Below are positions 1-8,668 of a stretch of 64,000 bases of DNA, piece after piece. Position numbers and translations under genes: made by a program. Each line of letters begins with the position of its first letter. Positions within the stretch are counted from its first letter, which is position 1. The notes below the pieces were generated by a model. That model saw only the letters and a list, made by a program, of their open reading frames with translations, was not told where the DNA came from and ran no database searches. Source of the stretch: Streptococcus toyakuensis (lineage in GTDB: Bacteria > Bacillota > Bacilli > Lactobacillales > Streptococcaceae); assembly GCF_024346585.1 (NCBI RefSeq), contig NZ_AP024523.1, positions 815,001 through 879,000 on the forward strand. Direction: 5' to 3'.

Positions 1-276
1 GGTGTCACGATGACGAGAGTAGAAATATTCGTCAGCTTGTCCGTAATAGGCACCAATTTCAGCTGTGAAGCCAAGCTCTTCAATCAATTCACGTTTTAGG
101 GCTTCCTGATGGTTCTCACCAGCTTCAATTTCGCCACCTGGTAGGAACCAAGCGCCATTGGGTGCTTGAACAAGAACAATTTGTTTTTGTTCAGCATCAG
201 GTATAACTGCATATACGCCATAGCGTGAAACATAGTCTGTATTCGCTTTTTTTTCTCCGAAAGTTGGGTTTGCCAT
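1..276 (-). CDS. NUDIX (MutT-like) hydrolase, 3' end cut off by the window
   Basis: The reverse strand opens at an ATG (274-276) preceded by a purine-rich GAGGAAAA, and reads MANPTFGEKKANTDYVSRYG before running off the window edge. A full Nudix box is visible: GGEIEAGEN, then seven residues, then RELIEELGF, which fits G-x5-E-x7-REUxEExGU. NUDIX enzymes hydrolyse nucleoside diphosphates linked to another group, using Mg bound by the box glutamates. The substrate cannot be read from this fragment. The gene lies downstream of clpE on the same strand but is separated from it by a strong hairpin terminator, so it probably has its own promoter. Family is sure; function is not. Confidence 0.85.
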   Translation of the reverse strand, partial: MANPTFGEKKANTDYVSRYGVYAVIPDAEQKQIVLVQAPNGAWFLPGGEIEAGENHQEALKRELIEELGFTAEIGAYYGQADEYFYSRHRDT

Positions 277-360
277 TGCATTTTCCTCATTATCTATTAT
301 CTTTATTATTATCTTAATGGACAAAGGCCTAGCTGTCAAGAATTTATAGTTATTTTAGTA

Positions 361-396
361 AAAAGGAGCAGAAAATTTTCATTTTCTACTCCTTTT
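361..396 (-). terminator. Rho-independent terminator of clpE
   Basis: AAAAGGAG (361-368) pairs with CTCCTTTT (389-396), and AGAAAAT (370-376) pairs with ATTTTCT (381-387), leaving a 4-base loop. Read on the reverse strand it ends in a T-run. It sits just past the clpE stop codon. Confidence 0.85.
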
Positions 397-405
397 CTAT
401 AGGAT

Positions 406-2664
406 TTATACTTCTTTTTCAGAAGTCTTTACTTCAGCTTTTTTGGCAGATTTGATTTGAATGTTACCCTTGCTGGTCATCACTGCCTTGAGGTCTTTTT
501 CGATTGGATTTTCAAGGTAGTAGTCAGTGATTGCGTCCTCAATATAGTCTTGAATAGTACGACGAAGTGGGCGTGCTCCCATTTTTGGATCATAACCAAG
601 GTCAACCAATTTTTCCTTGACCTTGTCGGTTACATCCAAATGAATGTTGTTGCTAGAAAGACGTTTGTTAACATCTGCAAGCATAAGCTCGACAATCTGA
701 AGGAGGTTATCTTTGCTGAGAGCCTTAAATTCGATAATACCATCAAAACGGTTCATAAACTCTGGGCTAAAGAAGTTACCGAGTTCACCAAGAACAGAGT
801 TGGTACGTCCTTCTCTAGCAGCACCAAATCCAACGCTAGCTTCTGCCTTACCTGTACCTGCATTTGAAGTCATGATGATGATGGCGTCCTTGAAGCTAAC
901 GGTACGTCCTTGTCCATCTGTTAAACGACCATCGTCCAAGACCTGGAGGAACATATGCATGACATCTGGATGGGCTTTCTCTACTTCATCCAAGAGAATA
1001 AGAGAGTAGGGATTGCGGCGGACTTTTTCAGTTAATTGCCCAGCCTCGTCATAGCCGACATAACCTGGAGGGGCACCGACTAATTTCGCCACACTGTGTT
1101 TTTCCATATATTCACTCATATCAAAGCGAATCATGCTGTCAGCAGAACCAAAAAGTTCAATGGCTAGTTGTTTGGAAAGTTCTGTCTTACCGACACCAGT
1201 TGGTCCGACAAAGAGGAAGCTTCCAATTGGGCGGTTAGGGGTACCAAGTCCGACACGATTCCGGCGAATAGCCTTGGCAATCTTATCGACTGCATCATCC
1301 TGCCCAATAACATGAGACTTGAGATCTTCGGCTAGATGGATGAGTTGAGATTGTTCTTTCTCTTTCAAATCGCCAACAGGGATATTGGTTTTCTGCTCGA
1401 TAATGTGCTCAATGGTTTTCTCACTGATGATAGGAGTATCCTGGTCTGTGACCTTTTTCTTTTGCATTTCCTTATATTTGGCAATCTGGTCGCGGAAGTA
1501 GGCAGCCTTTTCAAAATCTTCTTCTCGTGTAGCTTGAGACTTGAGATTTTCAGCCTCAATCAAGCGTTGATCAATCACTTTAGGATCGACAAAATTCAAG
1601 GTCAAGTTCATCTTAGAACCAGCTTCATCTAGGAGGTCAATGGCCTTGTCAGGCAAGAAGCGATCTTGGATGTAGCGATTGGAAAGAGTTGCAGCTGCTT
1701 CAATTGCAGCATCGGTATACTGAACGTGGTGGTAGTCTTCGTATTTCTTTTGAATCCCTTTGAGGATAGTGATTGTTTCTTCTACTGTTGGTTCATCGAC
1801 CTTAACTGGTTGCATACGGCGCTCTAGGGCAGCATCTTTTTCAATGATACGGTATTCATTGAGGGTAGTGGCACCGACCAGTTGCAGTTCCCCACGAGCA
1901 AGGGCTGGCTTGAGGATATTTCCTGCATCCATATTGCCATCGCCCGCAGAACCAGCACCGACAATTTCATGGATTTCATCGATAAAGAGGATGATGTCCT
2001 CACGTTTGCGAATTTCTTCCATGAGTTTTTGCATGCGTTCTTCAAATTGTCCACGGATACCCGTTCCTTGAACTAGGCTAACCACATCCAGACGGATGAC
2101 TTGTTTTCCTTGTAGTTTATGGGGAACATCTCCATCAACTATTTTCTGAGCTAGACCTTCGACAACGGCAGTTTTTCCGACACCTGGTTCACCGATAAGA
2201 ACAGGATTATTCTTGGTTCTGCGATTGAGAATTTCTATGACACGGATAATCTCATCGTCGCGCCCAATAACGGGGTCAATATCTCCACGACGGGCAATTT
2301 CAGTTACGTTGATACCAAATTCTTCCAGTAGGCCTTTTTCTTGGCTTGGTGGAGGAGTTTGAGCAGGTCCACGATTTTGGGAACCATAGCCGCCATTTCC
2401 ACCGTAACCTCCACCTGATTGGGTTGGGGGAGTCGGAGGAGTATTGTTAGAAGGCCTGAAATTGTTTAGGTCATTGAAGAAATCACCAAAGGGATCAAAG
2501 TCACGATTGTTCAGATCCGTAATACCTTTAAAGAGGGTATTGTTAGGATCTGTCTTGATAATCTTATAGCAGTTTTGACAGAGGTCAATTTGTTTTTGTT
2601 TTCCATTGAGATTGGTGTAAAGATGAATTGTTGAGTCATTGATTTTACAGTTTTGACAAAGCAT
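406..2664 (-). CDS. clpE: ATP-dependent Clp protease ATP-binding subunit ClpE
   Basis: This is a 752-residue Hsp100/Clp ATPase that unfolds proteins for the ClpP protease or helps dissolve aggregates after heat and other stress. An N-terminal zinc finger (Cys3, Cys6, Cys29, Cys32) is the mark of ClpE as opposed to ClpC. A Gly/Pro/Gln-rich linker follows (about 75-110). Next come AAA domain 1 with GEPGVGKT, a coiled UVR-like segment (about 375-400) and AAA domain 2 with GPTGVGKT. The start is ATG at 2662-2664 with GAGGT in front. A perfect CtsR operator lies at the predicted transcription start, so the gene should be repressed by CtsR and induced by stress. Length and domain order are normal for the family. 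Confidence 0.97.
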   Translation of the reverse strand: MLCQNCKINDSTIHLYTNLNGKQKQIDLCQNCYKIIKTDPNNTLFKGITDLNNRDFDPFGDFFNDLNNFRPSNNTPPTPPTQSGGGYGGNGGYGSQNRGPAQTPPPSQEKGLLEEFGINVTEIARRGDIDPVIGRDDEIIRVIEILNRRTKNNPVLIGEPGVGKTAVVEGLAQKIVDGDVPHKLQGKQVIRLDVVSLVQGTGIRGQFEERMQKLMEEIRKREDIILFIDEIHEIVGAGSAGDGNMDAGNILKPALARGELQLVGATTLNEYRIIEKDAALERRMQPVKVDEPTVEETITILKGIQKKYEDYHHVQYTDAAIEAAATLSNRYIQDRFLPDKAIDLLDEAGSKMNLTLNFVDPKVIDQRLIEAENLKSQATREEDFEKAAYFRDQIAKYKEMQKKKVTDQDTPIISEKTIEHIIEQKTNIPVGDLKEKEQSQLIHLAEDLKSHVIGQDDAVDKIAKAIRRNRVGLGTPNRPIGSFLFVGPTGVGKTELSKQLAIELFGSADSMIRFDMSEYMEKHSVAKLVGAPPGYVGYDEAGQLTEKVRRNPYSLILLDEVEKAHPDVMHMFLQVLDDGRLTDGQGRTVSFKDAIIIMTSNAGTGKAEASVGFGAAREGRTNSVLGELGNFFSPEFMNRFDGIIEFKALSKDNLLQIVELMLADVNKRLSSNNIHLDVTDKVKEKLVDLGYDPKMGARPLRRTIQDYIEDAITDYYLENPIEKDLKAVMTSKGNIQIKSAKKAEVKTSEKEV

Positions 2665-2704
2665 ACATCTACCTCATTTCTTTCTTTAGCCTGACCTGTT
2701 TAAA

Positions 2705-2721
2705 GGTCAAAAATAGTCAAA
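2705..2721 (-). promoter_or_regulatory. CtsR operator of clpE
   Basis: GGTCAAAAATAGTCAAA is an exact match to the CtsR heptad direct repeat (GGTCAAA, 3-base spacer, RGTCAAA). It sits 13 bases downstream of the clpE -10 box, over the expected transcription start. CtsR binding here would block transcription until heat or protein stress inactivates it. Confidence 0.9.
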
Positions 2722-2734
2722 TTTCTATACTCTC

Positions 2735-2762
2735 ATTATAACAGGATTGGGGTGTAAAGCAA
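2735..2762 (-). promoter_or_regulatory. clpE promoter
   Basis: On the reverse strand, -35 TTGCTT (2757-2762) and -10 TATAAT (2735-2740) are 16 bases apart, directly upstream of the CtsR operator. Confidence 0.8.
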
Positions 2763-2824
2763 GTAAAAAGATTGCAGCTTTGAGAAGTTGTTACAATGAA
2801 AATTTTTGAGATTTTAGGGAATAA

Positions 2825-2856
2825 AAAAATCCTATTTGCGAGACAAAAAGGATTTT
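2825..2856 (-). terminator. Terminator of the YkuJ-like gene
   Basis: AAAATCCT (2826-2833) pairs with AGGATTTT (2849-2856). On the reverse strand it is followed by a T-run. Confidence 0.75.
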
Positions 2857-2894
2857 GGTTAGACATGCAGGGTGTAATCCCAGCTTGTTTTGTA

Positions 2895-3125
2895 TTAGTA
2901 AAGGAGTTCGTAAATCTCCATTGCAATCAAGTCAATGCTGTCAAACGTATAAGTTTCGCGAGCTTCGACATCACGAAGGGTAAAGATTGAGCCGTTTTCT
3001 TCGTCGTGGCTGTATGCAACTTCTGCAACAACAACTCCTTCGCGTTCAAAATTACGTTTTAAATTTCCGCCGTCTTTTGCCATTGCTTCAAGGCGGTTGA
3101 TGATTCTAACCAAATGTGATTCCAT
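2895..3125 (-). CDS. DUF1797 (YkuJ-like) small protein
   Basis: A 76-residue acidic soluble protein starting MESHLVRIINRLEAMAKDGG and ending in EIYELLY. Sequence and length match the YkuJ/DUF1797 family, common in Firmicutes and of unknown function. GGAG lies 8 to 11 bases before the ATG on the reverse strand. It is a single gene with its own terminator, between clpE and the divergently transcribed amino-acid transporter. There is no signal peptide or membrane segment. Confidence 0.85.
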   Translation of the reverse strand: MESHLVRIINRLEAMAKDGGNLKRNFEREGVVVAEVAYSHDEENGSIFTLRDVEARETYTFDSIDLIAMEIYELLY

Positions 3126-3252
3126 TTTGATTCTCCTTCATTTCTTATCGTTACTATTTTACCATAAAGGAGGGCAACTTGACTAGAAAAAACTAAGATT
3201 TCTCGCTAATTCTACCATCTTAAAGATTTTTTGAATAAATTAGACAAAAGAT

Positions 3253-3281
3253 TTGAATTTTAATTCAGTGCATGTTATAAT
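3253..3281 (+). promoter_or_regulatory. Promoter of the amino-acid ABC transporter operon
   Basis: -35 TTGAAT (3253-3258) and -10 TATAAT (3276-3281) are 17 bases apart. The start site should fall near 3288, which rules out any translation start upstream of that. Confidence 0.8.
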
Positions 3282-3315
3282 CATACAGTATTCTATTTTA
3301 GAAAGCAGTGTGACT

Positions 3316-3999
3316 ATGAATTTTTCTTTTTTACCAAAGTATTTACCTTATTTTAACTACGGGGCTGTCGTGACGGTTCTCATTTCTATCTGTGTGGTCT
3401 TTTTAGGAACCATTCTGGGTGTTGTCTTGGCTTTTGGGCAACGTTCAAAGTTTAAACCGTTTGTTTGGCTCGCCAACTTGTACGTTTGGATTTTCCGTGG
3501 GACACCGATGATGGTTCAGATTATGATTGCCTTTGCCCTTATGCACATCAATGCTCCGACTATTCAGGTTGGAATTTTAGGTGTTGACCTTTCTCGTCTG
3601 ATTCCAGGGATTTTGATTATCTCTATGAACAGTGGTGCTTATGTTTCTGAGACTGTTCGTGCCGGAATTAATGCGGTTCCTAAGGGTCAGTTAGAGGCGG
3701 CCTATTCTTTAGGGATTCGTCCTAAAAATGCGATGCGCTATGTGATTTTGCCACAAGCTATCAAAAATATTTTGCCAGCATTGGGAAACGAATTTATCAC
3801 TATTATCAAGGATAGTTCCCTCTTATCAGCTATCGGTGTCATGGAGTTGTGGAATGGGGCTACAACAGTTTCTACAACAACCTATCTACCTTTAACACCA
3901 CTTTTATTTGCAGCCTTTTATTACTTGATTATGACTTCTATTTTGACAGTAGCCTTGAAAGCTTTTGAAAAACGTATGGGACAAGGAGATAAAAAATAA
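3316..3999 (+). CDS. Polar amino-acid ABC transporter permease (HisM/GlnP family)
   Basis: A 227-residue inner-membrane permease that imports a polar amino acid with the ATPase encoded next. The reading frame is open further upstream to a TTG at 3253, but that region holds the promoter, so the ATG at 3316 ([10 protein letters not shown]) is chosen. Several hydrophobic helices are visible, and the EAA loop that contacts the ATPase is clear ([19 protein letters not shown]). The stop codon overlaps the ATPase start by one base (TAATG), so the two are translationally coupled. No substrate-binding protein gene is adjacent, so the binding partner must be encoded elsewhere. The substrate is not readable; glutamine, arginine or cystine are possible. 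Confidence 0.9.
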   Translation: MNFSFLPKYLPYFNYGAVVTVLISICVVFLGTILGVVLAFGQRSKFKPFVWLANLYVWIFRGTPMMVQIMIAFALMHINAPTIQVGILGVDLSRLIPGILIISMNSGAYVSETVRAGINAVPKGQLEAAYSLGIRPKNAMRYVILPQAIKNILPALGNEFITIIKDSSLLSAIGVMELWNGATTVSTTTYLPLTPLLFAAFYYLIMTSILTVALKAFEKRMGQGDKK

Positions 4000-4733
4000 T
4001 GACAGAAACCTTGATAAAAATTGAAAATTTACATAAATCCTTTGGAAAGAATGAAGTATTGAAGGGCATCAACCTCGAGATTAAAAGAGGAGAGGTTGTC
4101 GTCATCATCGGTCCTTCAGGAAGCGGGAAATCTACCTTGCTTCGTTCTATGAATTTGTTAGAAGAAGCGACCAAGGGGAAGGTTATCTTTGAAGGAGTCG
4201 ATATTACGGACAAGAAGAATGATCTGTTTGCTATGCGTGAGAAGATGGGGATGGTTTTCCAACAATTTAATCTCTTTCCTAATATGACTGTGATGGAAAA
4301 TATCACTTTGTCTCCTATCAAGACCAAAGGTGAAAGTAAGGAAGTTGCAGAGAAGAGAGCTCAGGAACTTTTGGAAAAAGTTGGTTTACCAGATAAGGCA
4401 ACTGCTTATCCACAGAGTTTGTCAGGTGGTCAGCAACAACGGATTGCCATTGCGCGTGGTTTGGCAATGGAACCAGATGTTTTACTCTTTGACGAGCCAA
4501 CTTCAGCCTTGGACCCTGAAATGGTTGGTGAGGTTCTAGGTGTTATGCAAGATCTAGCCAAGTCAGGAATGACTATGGTTATCGTAACACATGAGATGGG
4601 ATTTGCTCGTGAGGTGGCAGACCGTGTCATCTTTATGGCAGACGGTGTGGTTGTTGAAGACGGAACACCTGAACAGATTTTTGAACAAACTCAAGAACAA
4701 CGGACTAAAGACTTCTTGAGTAAGGTTTTATAA
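3999..4733 (+). CDS. Polar amino-acid ABC transporter ATP-binding protein
   Basis: A 244-residue ATPase of the GlnQ/ArtP type that powers the permease encoded just upstream. Walker A is GPSGSGKS (38-45), the signature is LSGGQQQR and Walker B is [14 protein letters not shown]. The start codon overlaps the permease stop (TAATG). A strong hairpin terminator follows at 4789, so the operon has two genes. Family assignment is secure; the transported amino acid is not shown by the sequence. Confidence 0.95.
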   Translation: MTETLIKIENLHKSFGKNEVLKGINLEIKRGEVVVIIGPSGSGKSTLLRSMNLLEEATKGKVIFEGVDITDKKNDLFAMREKMGMVFQQFNLFPNMTVMENITLSPIKTKGESKEVAEKRAQELLEKVGLPDKATAYPQSLSGGQQQRIAIARGLAMEPDVLLFDEPTSALDPEMVGEVLGVMQDLAKSGMTMVIVTHEMGFAREVADRVIFMADGVVVEDGTPEQIFEQTQEQRTKDFLSKVL

Positions 4734-4788
4734 GTTAGCTTTGTTTAGCTATTTGTAGCCAACTTTACATATAAAATATAGATTAATG

Positions 4789-4812
4789 AAAAGCTCGAAC
4801 CGAGCTTTTTCT
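4789..4812 (+). terminator. Terminator of the amino-acid transporter operon
   Basis: AAAAGCTCG (4789-4797), loop AAC, CGAGCTTTT (4801-4809), then further T residues. Confidence 0.9.
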
Positions 4813-4871
4813 TATAGTTTGAAACTATAAGATAGCCTAGGAAAGAAGTGTTAGAGGGGATTAGCAGTTTT

Positions 4872-4880
4872 TGGTATAAT
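4872..4880 (+). promoter_or_regulatory. Extended -10 promoter of folD
   Basis: TGGTATAAT (4872-4880) is an extended -10 box. No good -35 is visible; TTAGAG at 4851 is the nearest candidate. The start should be near 4887, ahead of the ATG at 4911. Confidence 0.7.
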
Positions 4881-4910
4881 GGAAGATATTTGAAAGAAAA
4901 GAGAAGTGAT

Positions 4911-5771
4911 ATGACACAGATTATTGATGGGAAGGCTCTGGCAGCTAAGTTACAAGGACAGTTGGCTGAAAAGACTGAAAAATTAAAGGAAGAGACAGGT
5001 TTAGTACCTGGTTTGGTAGTGATTTTGGTTGGGGATAATCCAGCAAGCCAAGTCTATGTTCGTAACAAGGAGAGGTCAGCCCTTGCGGCTGGTTTCCGTA
5101 GTGAAGTTGTGCGAGTTCCAGATACCATTACTCAAGAGGAATTGTTAGACTTGATTGCCAAATACAATCAAGATCCAGCTTGGCATGGAATTTTGGTCCA
5201 GTTACCATTACCAAAACATATTGATGAAGAGGCGGTTCTATTGGCCATTGATCCAGAAAAGGATGTGGATGGTTTCCATCCCCTAAACATGGGACGTCTC
5301 TGGTCTGGTCATCCAGTCATGATTCCTTCTACACCTGCAGGAATTATGGAAATGTTTCATGAATATGGGATTGAATTAGAAGGTAAAAATGCGGTCGTCA
5401 TCGGTCGTTCTAATATCGTTGGAAAACCTATGGCCCAGCTTCTTTTGGCAAAGAATGCTACAGTGACTTTGACCCACTCACGGACTCATAATCTTGCCAA
5501 GGTGGCTGCTAAAGCAGATATTCTGGTTGTTGCAATCGGTCGTGCCAAGTTTGTGACTGCTGACTTTGTCAAACCAGGTGCGGTAGTCATTGACGTTGGG
5601 ATGAATCGTGATGAAAACGGAAAGCTCTGTGGGGATGTGGATTATGAGGCAGTTGCCCCACTTGCTAGCCATATTACGCCAGTTCCTGGAGGTGTGGGTC
5701 CTATGACCATTACTATGCTGATGGAGCAAACTTATCAAGCAGCACTCCGGACATTGGATAGAAAATTTTAA
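4911..5771 (+). CDS. folD: Bifunctional methylenetetrahydrofolate dehydrogenase/cyclohydrolase
   Basis: FolD oxidises 5,10-methylene-tetrahydrofolate with NADP and hydrolyses the product to 10-formyl-tetrahydrofolate, feeding purine and formyl-Met-tRNA synthesis. The 286-residue length is normal. [14 protein letters not shown] contains the catalytic Tyr/Lys pair, [13 protein letters not shown] is a family signature, and [14 protein letters not shown] is the nucleotide-binding loop. An in-frame ATG at 4848 lies upstream of the promoter, so [10 protein letters not shown] at 4911 is taken as the start. It is a single gene with a terminator at 5784. Confidence 0.96.
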   Translation: MTQIIDGKALAAKLQGQLAEKTEKLKEETGLVPGLVVILVGDNPASQVYVRNKERSALAAGFRSEVVRVPDTITQEELLDLIAKYNQDPAWHGILVQLPLPKHIDEEAVLLAIDPEKDVDGFHPLNMGRLWSGHPVMIPSTPAGIMEMFHEYGIELEGKNAVVIGRSNIVGKPMAQLLLAKNATVTLTHSRTHNLAKVAAKADILVVAIGRAKFVTADFVKPGAVVIDVGMNRDENGKLCGDVDYEAVAPLASHITPVPGGVGPMTITMLMEQTYQAALRTLDRKF

Positions 5772-5783
5772 AAGTAAGATTAC

Positions 5784-5808
5784 AAAAGGAGGTATGCGCC
5801 TCCTTTTT
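5784..5808 (+). terminator. Terminator of folD
   Basis: AAAAGGAGG (5784-5792) pairs with CCTCCTTTT (5799-5807) with a 6-base loop, followed by TG. The -10 box TATAAT of the next gene (5813-5818) lies immediately after it. Confidence 0.85.
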
Positions 5809-5834
5809 GTTGTATAATGGAGTGAGGTGATTAG

Positions 5835-6656
5835 ATGATTTTAAAAATTTATAATGGAGAATATAGTTTACAATGGGATGGAATATACTACTTAGCACTA
5901 ATTGATTATCCAAATATTCAAGAGTGGGAATTAGAAAAAATTGCTAAATTTATAGCTTACGAAAAACTTCATAAACGTCAAACAAGTATTGAGTGTGCTG
6001 ATTCTTGTTTAAAAAAAGAAATTTTAGATTACATCTGTCAGCATCCCTTTCTGCCACCATTTACCCCTACAGATAAAAGAGTAGCCTCGACTTATGATCT
6101 ACATAAGAGGTTAGTGACTTCAGACTACTGTAGTCATACTACGACTATAGATGCAGCGATTTCTATCTTTAAAACAGGTCAGCTCTTATCTGCTGTGAAA
6201 GCCTTTGGGCGAGATGCTGAGGAGTTGGTTTTGGATATTAGAAATGCTGCATCGGATCCGATAGATTATTTTGACTATGTCATGTTAGGGTGGTCAAATA
6301 CAAGTTCTGGTTATCGATTAGCGATGGAGCGTTTATTAGGTCGAGCTCCTTCAGAGAAAGAATTACAAGACAAGTTTATTCCTGGAGTGAGTTTTCATTT
6401 TATCTATACAGATTTGATTAAAGTTACTGGTTATATTTTTGATGGCTGCCATGTTGCAAAAATTAAGGACATGTTGAATTTATTTAGTGAGTTGTATATT
6501 TGTATTATTCCAACTCATAATAAGAGCCAATTTGAAAATATTATTCCAACTAAAATACAAGATAGGGTGCATTATCTTGACTATGCTGGAGAAGACTTAG
6601 AAGAGTGGACTAAGAAAGTCTATCAAGTTGTTTTAAAACAATCAAATAAAGGATAG
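5835..6656 (+). CDS. Unassigned 273-residue protein; possible ADP-ribosyltransferase-like fold
   Basis: I do not recognise this family with confidence. The protein is soluble, with no signal peptide or membrane helices. The N-terminal 90 residues are acidic and helical in character. The C-terminal part begins with a CSHTTTIDAAISIFKTGQLLS segment, which resembles the first strand and helix of DarT/Tpt1-type ADP-ribosyltransferases (His-Thr followed by an 'aisIlktGqL' helix). FIPGVSFHFIYTDLI and ELYICIIPTHN follow and could be core strands. This resemblance is only suggestive. TATAAT at 5813 and GAGGTG at 5823 give a short leader before the ATG at 5835. The stop at 6656 is 13 bases before nnrD, so the two may be co-transcribed. 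Its base composition is AT-richer than folD or nnrD. Confidence 0.6.
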   Translation: MILKIYNGEYSLQWDGIYYLALIDYPNIQEWELEKIAKFIAYEKLHKRQTSIECADSCLKKEILDYICQHPFLPPFTPTDKRVASTYDLHKRLVTSDYCSHTTTIDAAISIFKTGQLLSAVKAFGRDAEELVLDIRNAASDPIDYFDYVMLGWSNTSSGYRLAMERLLGRAPSEKELQDKFIPGVSFHFIYTDLIKVTGYIFDGCHVAKIKDMLNLFSELYICIIPTHNKSQFENIIPTKIQDRVHYLDYAGEDLEEWTKKVYQVVLKQSNKG

Positions 6657-6669
6657 TTGAGGAAAAACG

Positions 6670-7521
6670 ATGAGAGTGATTGAGCAAACCTTACTAGAAA
6701 AAGTCATTATTGAACGTTCTCGTACCAGTCATAAAGGAGACTATGGCCGTCTGCTGTTGCTTGGTGGGACTTATCCTTATGGTGGTGCTATCATCATGGC
6801 TGCTTTGGCAGCTGTTAAAAGTGGAGCTGGTTTGGTGACTGTTGGAACAGATAGGGAAAATATCCCGGCTTTGCACAGTCATTTACCTGAGGCTATGGCC
6901 TTTTCTCTTCAAGACCAGCAATTGTTAAAAGAGCAATTGGAGAAGGCAGAAGTGGTCTTAGTGGGGCCTGGTTTACGAGACGATGCTTTTGGAGAAGAAC
7001 TAGTCAAACAGGTCTTTGCTAATTTAAGCCAAAATCAGATTTTGATTGTAGATGGAGGTGCCTTGACTATTCTTGCTAGAATAAGTTTGTCATTTCCGTC
7101 TAACCAGTTTATCTTAACTCCCCACCAAAAAGAATGGGAAAAGATGTCTGGTATTGCTATTGAAAAGCAAAAGGAAGCTGCAACGGCTAGTGCCCTGACT
7201 TTCTTTCCTCAAGGAACAATTTTGGTGGAGAAAGGTCCAGCTACTCGTATTTGGCAAGTTGGCCAATCTGATTATTACCAGTTACAGGTTGGCGGTCCCT
7301 ATCAGGCGACTGGGGGAATGGGAGATACTCTTGCTGGAATGATTGCAGGATTTGCAGGCCAATTTCGACAGGCCAGTCTCTACGAACGTGTGGCAGTAGC
7401 GACTCATCTTCATTCAGCCATAGCCCAAGAACTATCTCAAGAACATTATGTGGTCTTGCCGACGGAAATCAGCTCTTATCTGCCCGAAATAATGAAAAAA
7501 ATATCTCAAAAAGGCACCTGA
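6670..7521 (+). CDS. nnrD: ADP-dependent NAD(P)H-hydrate dehydratase
   Basis: This 283-residue ribokinase-fold enzyme repairs damaged NADH/NADPH by removing water from the hydrate (NADHX) at the expense of ADP. The YjeF C-terminal family pattern is clear: HKGDYGRLLLLGG near the N-terminus, a LTPHQKEWEKM segment, and the glycine-rich active-site motif TGGMGDTLAGM near residue 215. The N-terminal epimerase domain found in some fused homologues is absent. The stop codon lies inside the left arm of the terminator at 7510. Confidence 0.92.
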   Translation: MRVIEQTLLEKVIIERSRTSHKGDYGRLLLLGGTYPYGGAIIMAALAAVKSGAGLVTVGTDRENIPALHSHLPEAMAFSLQDQQLLKEQLEKAEVVLVGPGLRDDAFGEELVKQVFANLSQNQILIVDGGALTILARISLSFPSNQFILTPHQKEWEKMSGIAIEKQKEAATASALTFFPQGTILVEKGPATRIWQVGQSDYYQLQVGGPYQATGGMGDTLAGMIAGFAGQFRQASLYERVAVATHLHSAIAQELSQEHYVVLPTEISSYLPEIMKKISQKGT

Positions 7522-7538
7522 TAGTTTCAGGCGCCTTT
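7510..7538. terminator. Bidirectional terminator between nnrD and the 61-residue gene
   Basis: AAAGGCACCTGA (7510-7521) pairs with TCAGGCGCCTTT (7527-7538) with one mismatch and a 5-base loop. T-runs lie on both sides, so it can serve nnrD on the plus strand and the convergent small gene. Confidence 0.85.
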
Positions 7539-7544
7539 ATATTT

Positions 7545-7730
7545 TTAGAAAAATCCTTTAATCTTTCCAACGAGGCCATCTAGACCTTCAGAACCAGAAA
7601 TCAACTGCTGAGCTTGAGAGAAGTATTCTCCAAGCTGTTCTTGATTTTCTGCAACAAATGTTTTTGCAGCTTCGAAATCTTTTGTTTCGATTAACTCTTT
7701 TACTTGATTAAACAAATCTAATGGGTTCAT
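7545..7730 (-). CDS. Small hypothetical protein, 61 residues
   Basis: The reverse strand encodes MNPLDLFNQVKELIETKDFE and ends in GLVGKIKGFF. It has a good ribosome site (AAGGAGAAATAAG before the ATG) and a terminator just downstream, so it looks like a real gene. It is predicted to be amphipathic-helical and acidic in the middle, with a Gly/Phe-containing basic tail. I do not recognise a family. A possible promoter (TTGATT, 17 bases, TTAAAT) lies upstream on the same strand. Confidence 0.7.
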   Translation of the reverse strand: MNPLDLFNQVKELIETKDFEAAKTFVAENQEQLGEYFSQAQQLISGSEGLDGLVGKIKGFF

Positions 7731-7896
7731 CTTATTTCTCCTTTTCTGTACTTAACTATTTAATCATCTTTATGATAAAAAATCAACTGTTGCTGCTTTT
7801 GGATAGGACCTGTTTTTATCTACAAGTTCTCATAACTAAGATTCTAACTACCAAAACAAGGTGGACATAAAAATAAAAATGTTCGGGTTTTTCTAG

Positions 7897-7932
7897 TGTA
7901 TCCATGAAATAAAAACGGATACATGTTATAAT
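7897..7932 (+). promoter_or_regulatory. rpiA operon promoter overlapped by a palindrome
   Basis: An extended -10 TGTTATAAT spans 7924-7932. A perfect 7-base inverted repeat, TGTATCC (7897-7903) and GGATACA (7917-7923), lies directly upstream, covering the -35 region and touching the -10. This arrangement is typical of a repressor operator. The regulator is not identified. Confidence 0.6.
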
Positions 7933-7961
7933 AGAAATAGCTCTTTAATGGAGGTGTTTGA

Positions 7962-8645
7962 GTGGAAAATCTGAAGAAAATGGCAGGTATCAAGGCTGCT
8001 GAGTTTGTCAAGGATGGCATGGTAGTCGGACTTGGAACGGGGTCTACTGCCTATTATTTCGTAGAAGAAATCGGTCGTCGGATCAAGGAAGAAGGGTTAC
8101 AGATTACAGCTGTAACGACTTCTAGTGTGACTAGTAAACAGGCTGAAGGTCTTAATATCCCGCTCAAGTCTATTGACCAAGTAGATGTTGTCGATGTGAC
8201 AGTCGACGGGGCGGACGAAGTGGATAGTCAGTTTAATGGAATCAAAGGTGGTGGTGGTGCCCTTCTGATGGAGAAGGTTGTCGCAACGCCCTCAAAAGAA
8301 TATATTTGGGTGGTGGATGAAAGCAAGCTGGTAGACAAACTAGGTGCTTTTAAATTGCCTGTGGAAGTGGTTCGGTATGGCGCAGAACAGGTTTTCCGTC
8401 GTTTTGAGCGAGCTGGCTACAAACCAAGTTTCCGTGAAAAAGACGGCCACCGTTTTGTGACGGATATGCAGAATTTTATCATTGACCTTGCCTTGGATGT
8501 CATTGAAGATCCAATTACTTTCGGACAAGAATTGGACCATGTCGTTGGTGTTGTAGAGCACGGCTTATTCAACAAAATGGTGGATAAGGTCATCGTTGCT
8601 GGACGAGACGGAGTTCAGATTTTAACTTCAACAAAAGCAAGATAA
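7962..8645 (+). CDS. rpiA: Ribose-5-phosphate isomerase A
   Basis: RpiA interconverts ribose 5-phosphate and ribulose 5-phosphate, linking nucleoside breakdown to the pentose phosphate pathway. The 227 residues contain [14 protein letters not shown] (phosphate loop), DGADEVD and [11 protein letters not shown], the standard active-site motifs. The start is GTG at 7962, six bases after GGAGGTG. It begins an operon continuing with deoB (23-base gap), a DUF1697 gene, punA and a ClC channel, which fits salvage of ribose from purine nucleosides. Confidence 0.96.
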   Translation: MENLKKMAGIKAAEFVKDGMVVGLGTGSTAYYFVEEIGRRIKEEGLQITAVTTSSVTSKQAEGLNIPLKSIDQVDVVDVTVDGADEVDSQFNGIKGGGGALLMEKVVATPSKEYIWVVDESKLVDKLGAFKLPVEVVRYGAEQVFRRFERAGYKPSFREKDGHRFVTDMQNFIIDLALDVIEDPITFGQELDHVVGVVEHGLFNKMVDKVIVAGRDGVQILTSTKAR

Positions 8646-8668
8646 CTAAAATAATAAGGAGATACACT

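Noticed and set aside
3253-3315. Longer N-terminus for the amino-acid permease (TTG start)
   Set aside because: This region contains the -35 and -10 boxes of the operon, so it should not be in the mRNA.
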